Source of the DNA: Sphingomonas ginkgonis
GTDB taxonomy: Bacteria; Pseudomonadota; Alphaproteobacteria; Sphingomonadales; Sphingomonadaceae
DNA length: 64,000 bases
Direction: 5' to 3'
Assembly: GCF_003970925.1 (NCBI RefSeq)
Contig: NZ_RWJF01000001.1
Span: forward strand, 862,501 to 926,500
Positions 16,160-23,730 of the stretch are shown here, in pieces. The stretch's first letter is position 1. Each line of letters opens with the position of its first letter. The position numbers were made by a program, and so were the translations under genes. Below the pieces are notes generated by a model, which did not search any database, had not been told where the DNA came from, and was given only the letters and a program-made list of their open reading frames with translations.

Positions 16160-16434
16160 GTTGCCATCTCCGGATCCCTCTTCAAGCTACGATAGCTGGT
16201 GAGCCACACGTCGACCTCACGAAATGGATCCGGCCGAAGCGCGTAAAATCGACGCTGACCCTCAGGTCGAACCGTGACAAAGCCTGAGTCATGCAAAAGC
16301 CGAAGATGGCGTGACACGCCTGATTGATGGACACCGGCCACTCTGACGATGTCGCCGACCTGCTTTTCGCCGTTCCGCAGCGCTGCGACGATACGTCGCC
16401 TCGTCGGATCGGCAAGAGCTTCAAAGGCATCCAT
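16156..16434 (-). CDS. ArsR/SmtB-type winged-helix regulator
   Basis: About 92 aa from ATG 16434; a longer frame from 16479 is possible. Starts MDAFEALADPTRRRIVAALR, followed by the recognition region GVHQSGVSRHLRLLHDSG and a wing (FVTVRPEGQRRFYAL), the standard ArsR layout. The usual metal-binding CxC is absent, so it is not an obvious metal sensor. It overlaps the methyltransferase start by 4 bases (GTGA), which makes it a likely controller of methyltransferase/vsr expression, comparable in role to C proteins of RM systems (inference). Confidence 0.85.
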   Translation of the reverse strand: MDAFEALADPTRRRIVAALRNGEKQVGDIVRVAGVHQSGVSRHLRLLHDSGFVTVRPEGQRRFYALRPDPFREVDVWLTSYRSLKRDPEMAT

Positions 16435-16568
16435 ATACACGTCACTGTATATACATAGACATGCATATTGGTCAGTCAATCTCTAGTTGTGCCGACATAG
16501 CTGGGATCGGTTATTGCGCGGGTAGGCCCAACCAAATCCCTGCCGTTAAGCCAGCAAGGTTGGTGGTT
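16435..16568. promoter_or_regulatory. ArsR-dcm promoter region and presumed left prophage junction
   Basis: The first 40 bases are AT-rich, with GTATATAC near 16445 and further TATA-like palindromes, suiting a minus-strand promoter plus regulator operator. The rest contains an inverted CCAACC (16528-16533) / GGTTGG (16558-16563), directly before the stop of the serine integrase. Serine-integrase att sites usually lie beside the integrase gene, so attL is expected here. The core cannot be defined without the unoccupied site. No ORF is seen. Confidence 0.4.
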
Positions 16569-18215
16569 TCAGGATCGCGACACTGAAATTGTCCAATGAT
16601 TTGAGTGCCCGCTTCTGTCGTCTGTGGGGCACCAACGCTGACATACATCGACTGAGTTAACCGCCCTCCCGGCGGCAAGGTCGAGGAGCGCCGTGAGGCG
16701 ACCCTCTATCGTGATCACCGTTCCCGTTCGGCCTTCGGCCGGCGCAACGGTGACATGATCGATGAGGGCGCGGACTTGCTGGGCAGCGGCGCGGCTAGCG
16801 TCCTCCGGCCCGGTCAGCAGCTCTCGCAGGTTAGTAATTCGCCGCCGGTAATCGTCGGCCACTCCTGGATGCAGAGCGATGACCGCGCCGGCGCCGACGT
16901 CGGCGATCGCCAGCTCGGCCGCGGCCAGGTCCGCCCGGCTCTTCTCCAGCGCCGAGCGAATCTCGCCGAACTCGGCTCCTCCGTCCGTCACAGCTCGAAT
17001 AAGGCGGTCGACGTCGCGCTTCGCCTTGTCGCGCCGCCGCTCGGCCCGGGCGCGCTCCTTCGCTTCGGTGCCGGCCCGCTCCTGGGCCGCGCGGCGATAT
17101 TCCCGAACAACCTCGGCCACGAGATCGGGATCGAGCAGCTGCTCCTGGAGGCCGGCGAGAACGCGCGCCTCGAGGAGATGGGTCTGGATCGTCCGCCCGT
17201 TGCCGCAGTCGCCGCGTTCACGCCGGTTGCCGCAGCCCCACTTCTCGGCACCGATGACCACGTAGCGGCCTCCGCAGCTTGCGCAGCGAACCAGGCCGGA
17301 GAGCAGGCGCTTCGGCCGGCGCTGCTGCTCTGCTCGCGTCCCGTCGAACCGGGCACGCCTCGCGCTCACGGCCTCCCACAGCTCATCACTGACGATCTGC
17401 AGCTCGGGCGCTGGGCGCACCGTCCATTCTTCGGGCGGTCGCGGCCGGATGCGCTTCTTGCGCGTGTCCGGATCCTGAAAGCGCCGGGTGCGATTGAACA
17501 CCAGGACGCCGCGATAGATGTCGTTCTGCAGGATCCCGTTCCCGCGGACCCGGTCACCGTTGATGCTGGCAGCTGACCATTTGCCGCCAGCTGGCGCCGC
17601 CACCCCTTCGCCGTTCAGGCGGCGGGCGATCTCCCGCGGCGAGCGGCCATCGACGAACTCGGCGTATATACGCCGCACGATCGCCGCCTCGTCCGGATCA
17701 ATCTCGCGCAAGCCATGGATCGGCTCGCCCCGCTCATCGAACCGCGCGACCCTCTGGTACCCGTAGGCTCGCCCGCCAGGGTTGAAGCCGGCGAGGACCC
17801 GGCCCGTTTGACCGCGCCGTGTCTTGTCGGCGAGGTCCTTGCGGAACAGCGCCGACATCGTGCCCTTGAGCCCGACGTGCAGCTCACCAACCCAGCCCTC
17901 GGAAAGTGTGAAGATCCGGGCGCCGGCGAAGGCCACGCGCTTGAAGATCGCGGCGATGTCTTCCTGGTCGCGCGAGAGCCGGTCGATCGACTCAGCCAAG
18001 ATCACCGTGCCGGCACCGCGCCCGACCGCTTCGAGAAGGCCGTTAAGCCCAGGGCGGTCCCGCACGCCCCCGCTGATCGCGTAGTCGGTGTGGATGCCGG
18101 TGACGGCCCAGCCCTCGCGCTCGGCTGCTTCGCGGCAGATGCGGACCTGGTCCTCGATCGATGCCTCTCGCTGGAGGGTCGTCGAATACCGGGCATAGAT
18201 CAGGACCTGGTCCAT
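16569..18215 (-). CDS. large serine recombinase (phage integrase)
   Basis: 548 aa from ATG 18215, one base after the stop of the upstream 44-aa gene; longer in-frame starts to 18314 would overlap that gene. N-terminal resolvase domain: IYARYS11TTLQREASIEDQ carries the nucleophile serine, then ESIDRLSRDQEDIA. The central recombinase domain is followed by a zinc ribbon (RCASCGGRY then CGNRRERGDC) and a coiled coil (RARAERRRDKAKRDVDRLIR), the standard large serine integrase order. Catalyses site-specific integration and, with a directionality factor, excision. It sits at the left end of the prophage as the last gene of the leftward operon. Confidence 0.92.
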   Translation of the reverse strand: MDQVLIYARYSTTLQREASIEDQVRICREAAEREGWAVTGIHTDYAISGGVRDRPGLNGLLEAVGRGAGTVILAESIDRLSRDQEDIAAIFKRVAFAGARIFTLSEGWVGELHVGLKGTMSALFRKDLADKTRRGQTGRVLAGFNPGGRAYGYQRVARFDERGEPIHGLREIDPDEAAIVRRIYAEFVDGRSPREIARRLNGEGVAAPAGGKWSAASINGDRVRGNGILQNDIYRGVLVFNRTRRFQDPDTRKKRIRPRPPEEWTVRPAPELQIVSDELWEAVSARRARFDGTRAEQQRRPKRLLSGLVRCASCGGRYVVIGAEKWGCGNRRERGDCGNGRTIQTHLLEARVLAGLQEQLLDPDLVAEVVREYRRAAQERAGTEAKERARAERRRDKAKRDVDRLIRAVTDGGAEFGEIRSALEKSRADLAAAELAIADVGAGAVIALHPGVADDYRRRITNLRELLTGPEDASRAAAQQVRALIDHVTVAPAEGRTGTVITIEGRLTALLDLAAGRAVNSVDVCQRWCPTDDRSGHSNHWTISVSRS

Positions 18216-18216
18216 A

Positions 18217-18351
18217 TTAGCGGCGGTCTTCCGCCGTCGGGCGGCTTGTGGTTGGGGCATGCTCGACTCCATGGTTGGACCGAGCAAAGTCACGGGCTTC
18301 CATGACCCGGGCAAGGGAGCGCGCGAGCGCGAGCAGTTCGGGCGAGGTCAT
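18217..18351 (-). CDS. 44-aa small phage protein upstream of integrase
   Basis: Begins by an ATGA overlap with the zinc-finger gene and ends one base before the integrase ATG, so both junctions support translation. Sequence starts MTSPELLALARSLARVMEAR, a single amphipathic helix, then a polar tail. A candidate recombination directionality factor by size and position, but it shows no DNA-binding motif. The function is unknown. Confidence 0.5.
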   Translation of the reverse strand: MTSPELLALARSLARVMEARDFARSNHGVEHAPTTSRPTAEDRR

Positions 18352-18572
18352 GGGCGACGCCGCTTCCATTCCTCGAAAGCCACGGCATGGGCGTGGCACA
18401 GGTCCTTGCCCGGGCCCGGCGACGTCGTGCAGCGACTGCACAGCGGAGCGTCACAGGTGCCGCTCCGCCGTTCAGGGACCTTCCAGTCACACTCGAGCGT
18501 CGCGCGGCGCCCGCACCGGCACCGTCGCCGAGCCCCGCAGACGATTGCCGCACCGCCGCCTGGCAGGCGCAT
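18348..18572 (-). CDS. small Cys-rich zinc-binding-like phage protein
   Basis: About 74 aa from ATG 18572; ATG 18620 is the alternative but overlaps the upstream gene. Cysteines are arranged as CGARRRCRCG, LECDW, TCDAPLCSRC and LCHAHA, with ends rich in Arg, which resembles a pair of zinc knuckles. Such proteins in phage early regions often bind DNA or host proteins. It overlaps the 44-aa gene downstream by ATGA. Function unassigned. Confidence 0.6.
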   Translation of the reverse strand: MRLPGGGAAIVCGARRRCRCGRRATLECDWKVPERRSGTCDAPLCSRCTTSPGPGKDLCHAHAVAFEEWKRRRP

Positions 18573-18583
18573 GCTAGAGCAGT

Positions 18584-19771
18584 TCACAGCGCACCTGTTG
18601 CGACACCGCCGAAAGTCCATTCAGGCATGACGGGCGCGAGCCGCACCACTTTGCTGACCTTCGCGCCCGCCTTGATCTGAAGGTGGATTCGTTCTTCGAA
18701 GGGCAGGGCGGCGACATGTGCCGCCCAGTCGGCCTTGACCTGGCGAACAGCGTCCTCGTGCGTGCGGCCCGCCCGGATCAGGACACGGTACCGGTCAATG
18801 CCCCATCGTTTGCCGGGCAGCGCGGGCGCCACGATTAGCGCTTGCGACTGCAGTCGCTTGCCGCGCCATGGCTTCCGCTGCAATTCCTCGCCCCGAGCGG
18901 CGAGCTCCGCCTTCAGCTCATGGAAAACCCGGTACGCTCGACAGCTGCCAACGACGGCTTGCCGCGCCGCACGGCTGACGGGTTCCCCAGCCAGCAGAAG
19001 CTCACGGAGCCGGCGAAGGTTATCAGTCGGGATCGCGCGCGCGTGATCTCGGACGACAATCCGGCGACCATCCGCGTCGCAACCGGGAAGCGCCTCCCCT
19101 TTCCGGCCAAGCCGGCGAACGAGCTTCTCGCGAATCCGAAGAACGTGCGTTCGAGAGACACCGGTCCTGTCGCTGATCTTCCCGGCGCCAAAGCCCTCAA
19201 GGTAGAGCTGCTCGACAGCCTTCCGGTCCGCAGACGAAATCTTTGCACCTGAGTATCGCTCACCACCGCCCGCGGGCGGCAAGGGTGCCAGGCGACGATC
19301 GCGCAGCTCCTGCTCATAGAGCCGACGCTCCCGGGTGATCGAGGATGCGGCCAAGCCGAGGCGGACTTGGATGTCTCGGTGCTTGAAGCCCTTTCGGAGC
19401 ATAAGCCGGAGGCGCTCGCGTCCTGCCGCCAGGATCTTCCTGTTGTGATCCCGTTCGATCGGCCGATGCCCCGCCTCGAGGCATTCCGCGACGAGGACCG
19501 CATTGGTCGCGGTCGCCTCGCACATGCCTAGCTGGCGGCTGATTGCCGAGTAGGAGAACCCTTGGCGACGAAGCCTTAGCGCCTCAGCGGCGGAGCTGCG
19601 CATTTTACCACGCGGACATGGCCGATGCTCCGTGCGGAGGCCCATCCTGCTCGCCATGATGTAGATCGAGCGCTCAGCTCGGGCAGGTAGCTCAATCGCC
19701 GCAGCCTTGAGGCCCCGCTGCACATAAACCGTGCGGAGCACCTGCAGCTCGGCTTCTGACCAGCGGGTCAT
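18584..19771 (-). CDS. multi-helix-turn-helix DNA-binding phage protein
   Basis: 395 aa. The N-terminus is SANT/Myb-like (WSEAELQVLRTVYVQRGLKA). At least three further HTH units follow: LRRQGFSYSAISRQLGM, LMLRKGFKHRDIQVRLGL and LEGFGAGKISDRTGVSRTHV. The pattern is reminiscent of transposase or sigma-like HTH arrays, but no DDE or other catalytic residues are evident. The C-terminal 90 residues include GKRWGIDRYRVLIRAGRTHE. Likely a regulator of the phage early region. It overlaps the upstream 171-aa gene by ATGA. Confidence 0.7.
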   Translation of the reverse strand: MTRWSEAELQVLRTVYVQRGLKAAAIELPARAERSIYIMASRMGLRTEHRPCPRGKMRSSAAEALRLRRQGFSYSAISRQLGMCEATATNAVLVAECLEAGHRPIERDHNRKILAAGRERLRLMLRKGFKHRDIQVRLGLAASSITRERRLYEQELRDRRLAPLPPAGGGERYSGAKISSADRKAVEQLYLEGFGAGKISDRTGVSRTHVLRIREKLVRRLGRKGEALPGCDADGRRIVVRDHARAIPTDNLRRLRELLLAGEPVSRAARQAVVGSCRAYRVFHELKAELAARGEELQRKPWRGKRLQSQALIVAPALPGKRWGIDRYRVLIRAGRTHEDAVRQVKADWAAHVAALPFEERIHLQIKAGAKVSKVVRLAPVMPEWTFGGVATGAL

Positions 19772-20283
19772 GAGCCGGCCTTCAATGAATCTGATTGCTG
19801 TTGGCGGATTGTTTCGGCTTCCCGGACCCTTGCATTGTGCTTTCTGCCCGTCGACATCGAACGGCCATCCAGCATCTGCAGCACTTCGGGGCCGTGCTCG
19901 ACGTGAGGAACGCCCTGCTCGTCCACTGTGAGTACGTGAATGTAAGAGGTCAGCCGGGCTTTCATTGCCTCACGCAGAGTTTCGGCCAACCGCGACACGG
20001 GCCACGGTCCTTTGCGGTTAGGGACGCAACCGGGTTCTTGGAAAACGAGCCAGAAGCGATGTGCCTCCTCCACCGGAGAGACTTCATCACCGGTCGGGGA
20101 TGATGGAGGGCGGGTGGCTTCCGCGGCTTGCCAGATGGCAACAAGCAGGGCCTTCAATTTGATCGTGGTGGCGGCGCTCTCTTTCGGCCATGGCCGCGCA
20201 TCAGGCCCTGCAATCTCCTGCATCGCGTCGGCCATGGCTTCGATCATCGCCTCGCTCGGCAGCGTCTCGTGCTTCTGTGTCAT
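19768..20283 (-). CDS. hypothetical phage protein, 171 aa
   Basis: Starts MTQKHETLPSEAMIEAMADA. Helical N-terminus, then FWLVFQEPGCVPNRKGPWPV and a beta stretch (LTSYIHVLTVDEQGVPHVEH). No known motif is recognised. The ATGA overlaps with both neighbours place it firmly in the leftward early operon. The lysogenic promoter is upstream at about 23650. Confidence 0.65.
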   Translation of the reverse strand: MTQKHETLPSEAMIEAMADAMQEIAGPDARPWPKESAATTIKLKALLVAIWQAAEATRPPSSPTGDEVSPVEEAHRFWLVFQEPGCVPNRKGPWPVSRLAETLREAMKARLTSYIHVLTVDEQGVPHVEHGPEVLQMLDGRSMSTGRKHNARVREAETIRQQQSDSLKAGS

Positions 20284-20498
20284 GCGGCTAACCTTCGCGG
20301 CTCACGCGCGAGCAGCCGATCCAGATCAGCAAGCTGCCGCTCCGTGGCGGCCAGCTGACGCTGGAGATGAGCAAGCGAGTAGTAGACGCCGGCCAAAGCG
20401 AGGTTGATCGCCTCCTCCGCTCGGTCGGCCGAGCGGAAGACAGCGATCTGTGCGGCGTCTCCAGCGCGCTCGGCTGCTTCGGGTGTAATGGCGCTCAT
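20280..20498 (-). CDS. small helical phage protein, 72 aa
   Basis: Start ATG 20498 (MSAITPEAAERAGDAAQIAV) overlaps the upstream stop by ATGA; the longer frame to 20624 is Arg-rich shadow. The C-terminus is a coiled coil with a heptad pattern (LAHLQRQLAATERQLADLDR). No family is recognised. Possibly an oligomeric early protein. Confidence 0.6.
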   Translation of the reverse strand: MSAITPEAAERAGDAAQIAVFRSADRAEEAINLALAGVYYSLAHLQRQLAATERQLADLDRLLAREPRRLAA

Positions 20499-20791
20499 TG
20501 CAGCGCTCTCCCTTGCGGCCAGCCTCGCCGCGCGCGCAGCGCCGGCAGGACGGCGACCCGACCGCCGACGATCTCGCCGGCGGGGATCACGGTGACGACG
20601 CGGATCCGCTCGCGGCCGCGACAAATCAGGCGGGCGCCGCTGGCTAGGCGCACCACATACGCGCCGATCGCGGCGGACGCCTCGATTCCCCTGGCAGCCG
20701 CTTCCATCGCAGCTTGTGCCTCGAGGCGGCTCACCGGGGCGACGCGCTCGAGATAGCGATCGATCGCATGATGCGTGACGACGACGGTCAT
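20495..20791 (-). CDS. hypothetical phage protein, 98 aa
   Basis: Start ATG 20791 (MTVVVTHHAIDRYLERVAPV) by ATGA overlap with the DnaA-like gene. The fold looks compact alpha/beta: an N-terminal HHAIDRYLER helix and then strands RLASGARLICRGRERIRVV. The arrangement recalls small RelE- or DUF4258-like proteins, but without secure motifs. No toxin call is made. Confidence 0.55.
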   Translation of the reverse strand: MTVVVTHHAIDRYLERVAPVSRLEAQAAMEAAARGIEASAAIGAYVVRLASGARLICRGRERIRVVTVIPAGEIVGGRVAVLPALRARRGWPQGRALQ

Positions 20792-21207
20792 GCCGGCACC
20801 GCGGCGGAGGCGAGCGGTGCCGGCGGCAGCCAGTCGAAGAGCGGGCCGTCGAGGAAGGTCAGCTGGACCTCGTCCGGCCACTCCCAAGGCTCACACAGCT
20901 GCATCTCGAGCCGGCGGCAGCGTCGATCGAAGTCGAGGTCCTGGTGGCGGCGCTCGGCTATGCGGGTGCGGGCATGAACAACGGTCGAGTGATCGCGGGC
21001 GCCGAGCAGGCGACCGATCACCGCGTTGCTGTGATGGGTGTGCCGGTAGGCGAGTGCCATCGCGAGCTGGCGCGCCAGGCAGACCGCCTTGTCTCCGCGG
21101 CTGCCCTGCAGCTGGCGGACGCTAAGCCCGAACTCCGTGGCCACAACGGAGCGGATCCGCTCGATTGAGACCGGTGCCGGGCTGGAAAGGAGGACCGTCT
21201 TGCGCAT
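20788..21207 (-). CDS. DnaA domain IV-like (helix-turn-helix) protein
   Basis: 139 aa. Residues 15-85 match the DnaA C-terminal DNA-binding domain: IRSVVATEFGLSVRQLQGSR, RQLAMALAYRHT, IGRLLGARDHSTVVHARTRI. There is no AAA+ part. In E. coli DnaA the same region binds DnaA boxes through the GxRDHSTV motif. A stand-alone domain IV could recruit the host initiator, compete for its boxes, or mark the phage origin. It overlaps gapR upstream by one base (TGATG). Confidence 0.85.
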   Translation of the reverse strand: MRKTVLLSSPAPVSIERIRSVVATEFGLSVRQLQGSRGDKAVCLARQLAMALAYRHTHHSNAVIGRLLGARDHSTVVHARTRIAERRHQDLDFDRRCRRLEMQLCEPWEWPDEVQLTFLDGPLFDWLPPAPLASAAVPA

Positions 21208-21449
21208 CAGTGAAGCCCCAGCGCAGTGCGGTAGGTCTCCAGCAGGGCGTCGGCTTCCTGGCGCGCATGCGCCTCTTGCCTGCGAAGCGCGACGATCTTG
21301 CGCATCGTCTTGACGTCGTAGCCGTTCGACTTCGCCTCGGCGTAGACATCCTTGATGTCGTCGCTGATGCCCTTCTTCTCTTCCTCGAGGCGCTCAATGC
21401 GCTCGATGAAGAGGCGCAGCTGCTCGGCCGCGACGCTCTCTTCAGCCAT
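21207..21449 (-). CDS. GapR-like DUF2312 DNA-binding protein
   Basis: 80 aa from ATG 21449 with AAGGAG 7 bases upstream. Diagnostic GapR/DUF2312 strings: [20 protein letters not shown] and [20 protein letters not shown]. GapR of Caulobacter binds overtwisted DNA and assists topoisomerases. Many alphaproteobacterial phages carry a copy. It sits next to a DnaA domain IV gene, so the pair may manipulate replication (inference). Confidence 0.93.
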   Translation of the reverse strand: MAEESVAAEQLRLFIERIERLEEEKKGISDDIKDVYAEAKSNGYDVKTMRKIVALRRQEAHARQEADALLETYRTALGLH

Positions 21450-21678
21450 CACGATTCTCCTTGCGGTCCAGCGAGCGGCAGACGCGCTCGCCCAGAGTTG
21501 TCAGCTCGGCATGGGGCTGGCGGCCGACGATCAGTCCGCGGCGGCGCAGCGCGGCGAGGGTGGTGCCCGGCCCGAAGATGCTGGGCGGCCCAACCAGGCT
21601 GAGCTGTCGGCGCGCCAAGGCGCGGCGCTGGGCGGGGCTCAGCACCCCCCCCCCCCCAGTTTTTGGGGGGTTAGCCAT
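21442..21678 (-). CDS. hypothetical phage protein with a G13 homopolymer near its start
   Basis: 78 aa from ATG 21678. Codons 8-12 are read from an uninterrupted run of 13 G (C13 at 21645-21657 on the plus strand), giving TGGGGV. The rest ([20 protein letters not shown]) resembles a small winged-helix: [15 protein letters not shown], then [10 protein letters not shown]. Slippage of one base would destroy the frame. The adjacent C6 allows a hairpin in codons 4-11. It overlaps both neighbours. Confidence 0.6.
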   Translation of the reverse strand: MANPPKTGGGGVLSPAQRRALARRQLSLVGPPSIFGPGTTLAALRRRGLIVGRQPHAELTTLGERVCRSLDRKENRDG

Positions 21679-21955
21679 GGGCAACGGTCCCAACCTGCTC
21701 GTGTGCGTCGCTCGCGCGCTGCATCAGCGCGAGGTCCTGCTCGGCGATGTCGCCCACTTTGGCGAACATCGGGGCGAGTTCGGGGTACCGCCGGCGGTAA
21801 GCCTCGGCGCGGCCGGCAAGGCGGACGAATACGGCCAGGATGGCCGCGTTCTGCAGGCGGGCCGGCAGCACGGCGACCTTGATCGAGATCGATCGCATCG
21901 CCTCATTGGCCGCAGCAATCGCGATCTCGGTGGCCAGACGGTCATCGGCGTTCAT
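21671..21955 (-). CDS. hypothetical helical phage protein, 94 aa
   Basis: Starts MNADDRLATEIAIAAANEAM. All-helical, with LPARLQNAAILAVFVRLAGR and YRRRYPELAPMFAKVGDIAE. No TM segment is convincing. The ATGA overlap with the upstream gene and an 8-base overlap with the G13 gene place it in the operon. Function unknown. Confidence 0.6.
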   Translation of the reverse strand: MNADDRLATEIAIAAANEAMRSISIKVAVLPARLQNAAILAVFVRLAGRAEAYRRRYPELAPMFAKVGDIAEQDLALMQRASDAHEQVGTVAHG

Positions 21956-22443
21956 GAGGGTTGCCCCACCAACGCCGCCCGGATTGCGCCGAGCTCGACG
22001 ATCAGCTCATGCAGCGCTGCCGGATCGAGCAGGAACTGCACGACTTCGTCACGGCCTGGAGGTGGGTTGGCACCAGCGCGGATCTGGATGGCCGCTATGC
22101 CGAGTGCGACCTCGTGGCCGATGCGACACCCTCGATGGCGCGACGGCGCGGGGCCGGCGGGCTGGGTCGCGATCGCCCGAGCGCCGCTGGTGCGAGCCTT
22201 GGGCGCAGCATGCTGGCAGTCGGGGCAGTAGGCGGTCGAGCCCCGCGCCGGATGGTTCACGCGGATCCAATCTTCCGGCAGCTGGTCGCCAACCAGGAAG
22301 ACACTGGTCTCGCATCGCTCGCATTGCGCCAGCTTCGCAGGCGGCGCCATGGGCTCGAGCTCGAGAGGGAACGCGACAGCGCCGCGGGCGACAGTCCGGC
22401 CGCGCGGGCGAGCGGGACGGGCGGCGTGAGTACCCCAGACCAT
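21952..22443 (-). CDS. zinc-ribbon-containing phage protein, 163 aa
   Basis: Start ATG 22443, overlapping the upstream stop (TGATG); the longer frame to 22614 is rejected as shadow. A central C-x2-C ... C-x2-C ribbon (QCERCETSVFLVGDQLP, then STAYCPDCQHAAP) is followed by a basic linker and a helical C-terminus (LLDPAALHELIVELGAIRAA). Probably binds zinc; role unknown. Confidence 0.6.
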   Translation of the reverse strand: MVWGTHAARPARPRGRTVARGAVAFPLELEPMAPPAKLAQCERCETSVFLVGDQLPEDWIRVNHPARGSTAYCPDCQHAAPKARTSGARAIATQPAGPAPSRHRGCRIGHEVALGIAAIQIRAGANPPPGRDEVVQFLLDPAALHELIVELGAIRAALVGQPS

Positions 22444-22664
22444 CAGTGCGCCAGCCCGAACGCGACGAGGACCTGAGGCAGGTACCAGGCGAGCATTCCG
22501 TAGAAGCCGATGATGGCAGCCACGAAGACGATCGCGTGAACGCGCAGCCATCGGCGGTCGCGCTCGACGCGGGCAAGGCGGCGCACCGGCGAGGCGCAAT
22601 TGGTGCAGTCGCACCAGGCCGAGTGGAGCTTCTCGGCGGCGGGATCGATGGGTCCCTGGAACAT
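22443..22664 (-). CDS. small membrane protein, 73 aa
   Basis: MFQGPIDPAAEKLHSAWCDC begins a cytosolic part with CDCTNC, and a basic stretch (RRLARVERDRRWLR) precedes a hydrophobic segment (IVFVAAIIGFYGMLAWYLPQ). One TM helix, N-in by the positive-inside rule. May be a superinfection-exclusion type protein given its lysogenic-operon position (inference). Upstream 22665-22792 (128 bases) shows no gene. Confidence 0.55.
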   Translation of the reverse strand: MFQGPIDPAAEKLHSAWCDCTNCASPVRRLARVERDRRWLRVHAIVFVAAIIGFYGMLAWYLPQVLVAFGLAH

Positions 22665-22792
22665 CAGGATCCTTTCAGGCAGCAGAAAGGCGTCCCCGCA
22701 GGCAGGGTGCTCGCGGCGGCGCTGGTTGGTCAGCAGTGCGGTTGGAGGTCTGGCGCCGGCCTAGGGCGGCCCGGTCGAGGCGGGACGGCGGC

Positions 22793-23326
22793 TCACTGGA
22801 GCTGCAGCCCGGCGGCGGTCAGGCTGGCGTCGAGGTCGAGCAGCTGCTCGCCCTGGTGGGTCGCATCGCGCTTGGCGCGCAGCGCCTGCAGAGAGGCAGT
22901 GAGGGAGGCGATCGCCTCCTCGATCTCGCGCTCGGCGCCGGCGATCGTCGCCAAGCTCGCGAGCGGGTGGGCGGCGCCCAGCAAGGCGGCAACAGCCTCG
23001 CCGCCTTCCTTTGCGCTGGCCGAGGCGCAGGCGAGCAGCACTTCCCGGGTCGGGCATGCAGCCTGCACCGCCGCTTCGACCTGCGTCGCGTAGCAGATGA
23101 GGAAAGGCGCGCCGTCCGGCTCGTCTGCCGCCGCGGCGGCGCGATACGCGACGTCGAGATCGCGAGCTTGGGCGAGCGTCACGCAACTGGTGACGTCCGG
23201 ATCGGACATTGCGCGGACGGTGCGCTCGGCGCGATTGCAGATCCGCGCGACTGCCGACCAGCCAATCCGGCCAGCGACCTTCGTCAGCGCGTTCTCAAAG
23301 GTGAGGGCGGCGCGGCGCTTGGTCAC
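22793..23326 (-). CDS. phage regulatory-like protein, 177 aa
   Basis: The N-terminal 40 residues look like an HTH (FENALTKVAGRIGWSAVARI, then NRAERTVRAMSDPD). The rest is helical, with a long C-terminal coiled coil (EREIEEAIASLTASLQALRA). The order HTH plus oligomerisation helix and the place right after the Cro-like gene suggest a CII-like or anti-repressor role. It overlaps the Cro-like gene by ATGA. Not a recognised family. Confidence 0.6.
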   Translation of the reverse strand: MTKRRAALTFENALTKVAGRIGWSAVARICNRAERTVRAMSDPDVTSCVTLAQARDLDVAYRAAAAADEPDGAPFLICYATQVEAAVQAACPTREVLLACASASAKEGGEAVAALLGAAHPLASLATIAGAEREIEEAIASLTASLQALRAKRDATHQGEQLLDLDASLTAAGLQLQ

Positions 23327-23649
23327 GCGACATCCCCCTTCGGCTGCAAAACTGGCCGCCGATCGTCGGCGACGAGATCGCCGCTATCGGATACGAGATC
23401 CGCGGGCACAAAGGGGACGCCGTCCTGGAGACCACGGGGGTAAATGTCGGGACGGAGATCGTGGCGCAACACGCCGGTCGCAGCCTCGACTTTGAGCACG
23501 TACTCCGCCGGCAAATCCCGCTTTGCTTGTAGGAGCTGATTGATGTTGCCCGGTGTACAGCCGCAAATTCGTGCCAAGGCGCTCTGCCCCCCAGCTCGGG
23601 TGACCGCGAGGTCAAAAGCCTCAAACGATGTGAGATGCTCAGCTTCCAC
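23323..23649 (-). CDS. Cro/YdaS-like repressor
   Basis: 108 aa. The HTH reads FDLAVTRAGGQSALARICGC, then TPGNINQLLQAKRDLPAEYV, followed by VEAATGVLRHDLRPDIYPR. That last string is the usual C-terminal signature of YdaS/Cro-like proteins. It is divergent from the S24 repressor across a short operator region, the classic cro-cI geometry. Likely represses cI and autoregulates the leftward operon. Confidence 0.85.
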   Translation of the reverse strand: MEAEHLTSFEAFDLAVTRAGGQSALARICGCTPGNINQLLQAKRDLPAEYVLKVEAATGVLRHDLRPDIYPRGLQDGVPFVPADLVSDSGDLVADDRRPVLQPKGDVA

Positions 23650-23730
23650 GAGTCGGCAAGTTATAGCCGTCTATAAGAGCTGTCAACGAACTATTATAGA
23701 AGCCTCACAGGCGCTCGCTATCATGACCTC
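23650..23730. promoter_or_regulatory. cI-cro divergent operator/promoter region
   Basis: Contains the palindrome TTATAGCCGTCTATAA at 23661-23676 and a tighter related one, CTATTATAG, at 23691-23699, centred about 27 bases apart. Both share the half-site CTATAR. They lie in the 81 bases between two divergent repressor genes, as expected for OR-type operators. The half-site resembles those of the palindrome at 9865-9880. Confidence 0.7.

Noticed and set aside
16435..16568. Defined attL core for the serine integrase
   Set aside because: No direct repeat with 55727-55977 could be found by eye; serine att cores can be as short as 2 bases, so no core is called.
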